DNA of 64,000 bases, taken from Stratiolaelaps scimitus (Eukaryota; Arthropoda; Arachnida; Mesostigmata; Laelapidae). The stretch's first letter is position 1. The number at the start of each line of letters is the position of its first letter. Where the stretch lies: NCBI GenBank assembly GCA_019614645.1, contig JABWDB010000002.1, positions 22,061,501 to 22,125,500 of the forward strand, written 5' to 3'. Below, piece by piece: positions 62,324 to 64,000 of this stretch. Both the position numbers and the translations under genes were made by a program. The notes beneath the pieces were generated by a model. The model ran no database searches, had not been told where the DNA came from, and worked only from the letters and a program-made list of their open reading frames with translations.

Positions 62324-64000
62324 CTGAAGAAAGTTAACATAAATTTAGTGTTAGACGTAATCACGGTTAAGTATATCAAATGAAATTACGACTTTCAGAC
62401 TCTGGGTAACACCTTTCGGGGAAATACTTTGAACTCGACATCACAATGGGGAAGTCCTCAAGTACTGAATGCGGTTGCCGCCTTGTTGATCGATAGACAG
62501 GATTAACGAGTTGTGAGGCCACTTAACAAAAAGACGTGTTTGGAACATAAGCAAGGGGCGTAAGTGATATGAACCGATAAGTGTCAAGCGGTTATTACCC
62601 GCAGATATGCCTTAGAAATAATGCCGGTAATTTTACCTGGCCAAGTGTCAGCTACTGAGTGAACTATAGGTTGCTATATTAATACTCATAAAACATCGAC
62701 ACCCGATTAGTTCATTGTGCTCTAAATATGAGGTAGTAAGGTGAACTGATTGAATTCGGTAAAAGGTATTTGCAATTTTGGTGGAGGTTTCGGACACAGG
62801 CATAACTTTTGTATGTGTAGCCGTCAATCGAACCCACTGATGGACTGGGTGCGATGTCTATATAAAATAGTACGAAGTAGTTCGCACGTGGGAAGTCAAG
62901 AAAACATGCGTGTGTGAAGCTGTAGTGTCTTTTTGAAAATTTTATCCCTCAACTTCTTTAAAATAAAAGTTCAGAAAACAGCGATAATGTGCTAGCATGT
63001 AGATTTGGTTTAAGTAAAAGGGCAACGCGCGATAATAATATATATATATATATTACTCATAATTTTATACTCGGCTTCGTGATGGGAAAGCATACGGGGG
63101 TATCATTCAGTGATGCTCACCACCACTGGGCCACTAGGAGGTAGCTATTTTATCGAATATACAGAATCGTCTAAAATACTATTTTTATTACGGGGGTTGA
63201 AAATTGGAAACGTGATTGAATAACACAAAAAAGCTAGTCATGCAGTTCGCTGGGATTGAAACACCGCTCTGGGAGGGCAACAACAATTATGTATATGTAT
63301 ATATTATAAGATCTGTGCACAACCCACACGATGATGTGATTTATCTAGCACTCACAATATGCCATTGGCCCTAGGTTTCAATGATTCGTTCATAGTGTCT
63401 GATTCATCAGAACAAGCAACTTTATCCGGAACTGTGAAAAGACACGTGGAATAAAAACGACACCCAAAACTCCAAACAACGGCGGACATTCGTCTGACTT
63501 AGAGTATGACTGATCACCACTGTTTTCACTGCATCTTCTGGCATTCACCAAAATCCCGGATAGCTCGGTTCCGCTCACTGGATATGTTTTCACCACACGG
63601 TATACAATCAATAATCGGACGTTGCTGAGGCTCTAGAAATGAAGCCGCATGATCAGTATGGCCTGCATCTACTCAAAGCTATCCTCACTGAGTTATCCGA
63701 CTGAACTGGCTCTGGGACCTGATCATCCCTAACTTCCAACACTATGTATGGCTTACTTATTCGAATCGAACCTTTAGTTAGTTTGGACAGCTATGTCTGA
63801 AAGGCCAAAGTAACTGTGAGATGCAAGTGGATATACGCAGCATTATGCGTTAGTTTATCTTCCTTAAGTTTGACTCACGCACAAGCAGGCCGCGCCTAGT
63901 CACCAAATGTGGTCGTTCTGAGGTCAATGACAACAATCACGCACAAGAAAAACGAATCAAGCGTCTCATTTAATAGTCCCCTGACGCGTGAACGAGTTCA
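62324..64000 (-). other. 5' noncoding DNA upstream of the GPCR
   Basis: No coding frame I can support. It contains the intron preceding GPCR exon 1, a TA repeat (63039-63053) and a donor-like GTAAGC on the minus strand near 63756 that could end a noncoding first exon. A 73-codon minus-strand open frame at 63390-63611 has no recognisable features. The promoter was not located. Confidence 0.4.

Noticed and set aside
1..64000. CRISPR arrays, operons, rRNA genes, complete transposons
   Set aside because: No regularly spaced repeats of CRISPR type, no prokaryotic gene packing, no rRNA-like conserved stretches and no element with paired terminal repeats plus transposase were seen.

Overview
The window is nuclear DNA from an animal. 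The coding sequence is split by canonical GT-AG introns, one intron is about 28 kb long, and both certain genes are metazoan receptor types. Simple repeats (TA, CT/GA, CAG/GTT) are scattered throughout, and there are no operons or bacterial gene signals. The receptor types, compact 3' exons and repeat style suggest an arthropod, perhaps a mite-like chelicerate. That placement is inference and was not tested by search.

Two genes can be supported, and they converge on each other. (1) A plus-strand gene encodes a single-pass membrane protein. Six exons (22576-22697, 50603-50892, 54681-54858, 55322-55501, 55798-56131, 56349-56442) join with matching reading phase. They encode the end of a SUEL/galactose-binding-lectin-type domain, one complete CUB domain, one sushi (CCP) domain, an acidic/serine-rich stalk, one transmembrane helix and a tail of about 36 residues. 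At least one more exon probably lies upstream (14923-15108, start of the lectin-like domain), and the middle of that domain was not located. (2) A minus-strand gene (60925-62263) is a complete two-exon class A GPCR of 395 residues. It resembles FMRFamide-type neuropeptide receptors and has an in-frame stop upstream of its start codon.

Layout: 1-14.9 kb is noncoding or unassigned, with weak candidate 5' exons at 5914-6153 and 7214-7357. From 14.9 to 22.6 kb lies a candidate lectin exon and two speculative small exons. From 22.7 to 50.6 kb is one giant phase-1 intron holding microsatellites, two near-perfect hairpins, dispersed-repeat traces and a possible extra linker exon at 28321-28464. From 50.6 to 56.4 kb are the CUB, sushi and transmembrane exons. 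From 56.4 to 60.9 kb are 3' UTRs or intergenic DNA between the convergent genes. From 62.3 to 64 kb is 5' noncoding DNA of the GPCR gene.

Both proteins are predicted cell-surface molecules: one an adhesion or carbohydrate/complement-type ectodomain protein, the other a peptide receptor. Nothing in the sequence shows that they act together. Most other open frames are of a length expected by chance or are low-complexity translations of microsatellites, and they are not reported as genes.
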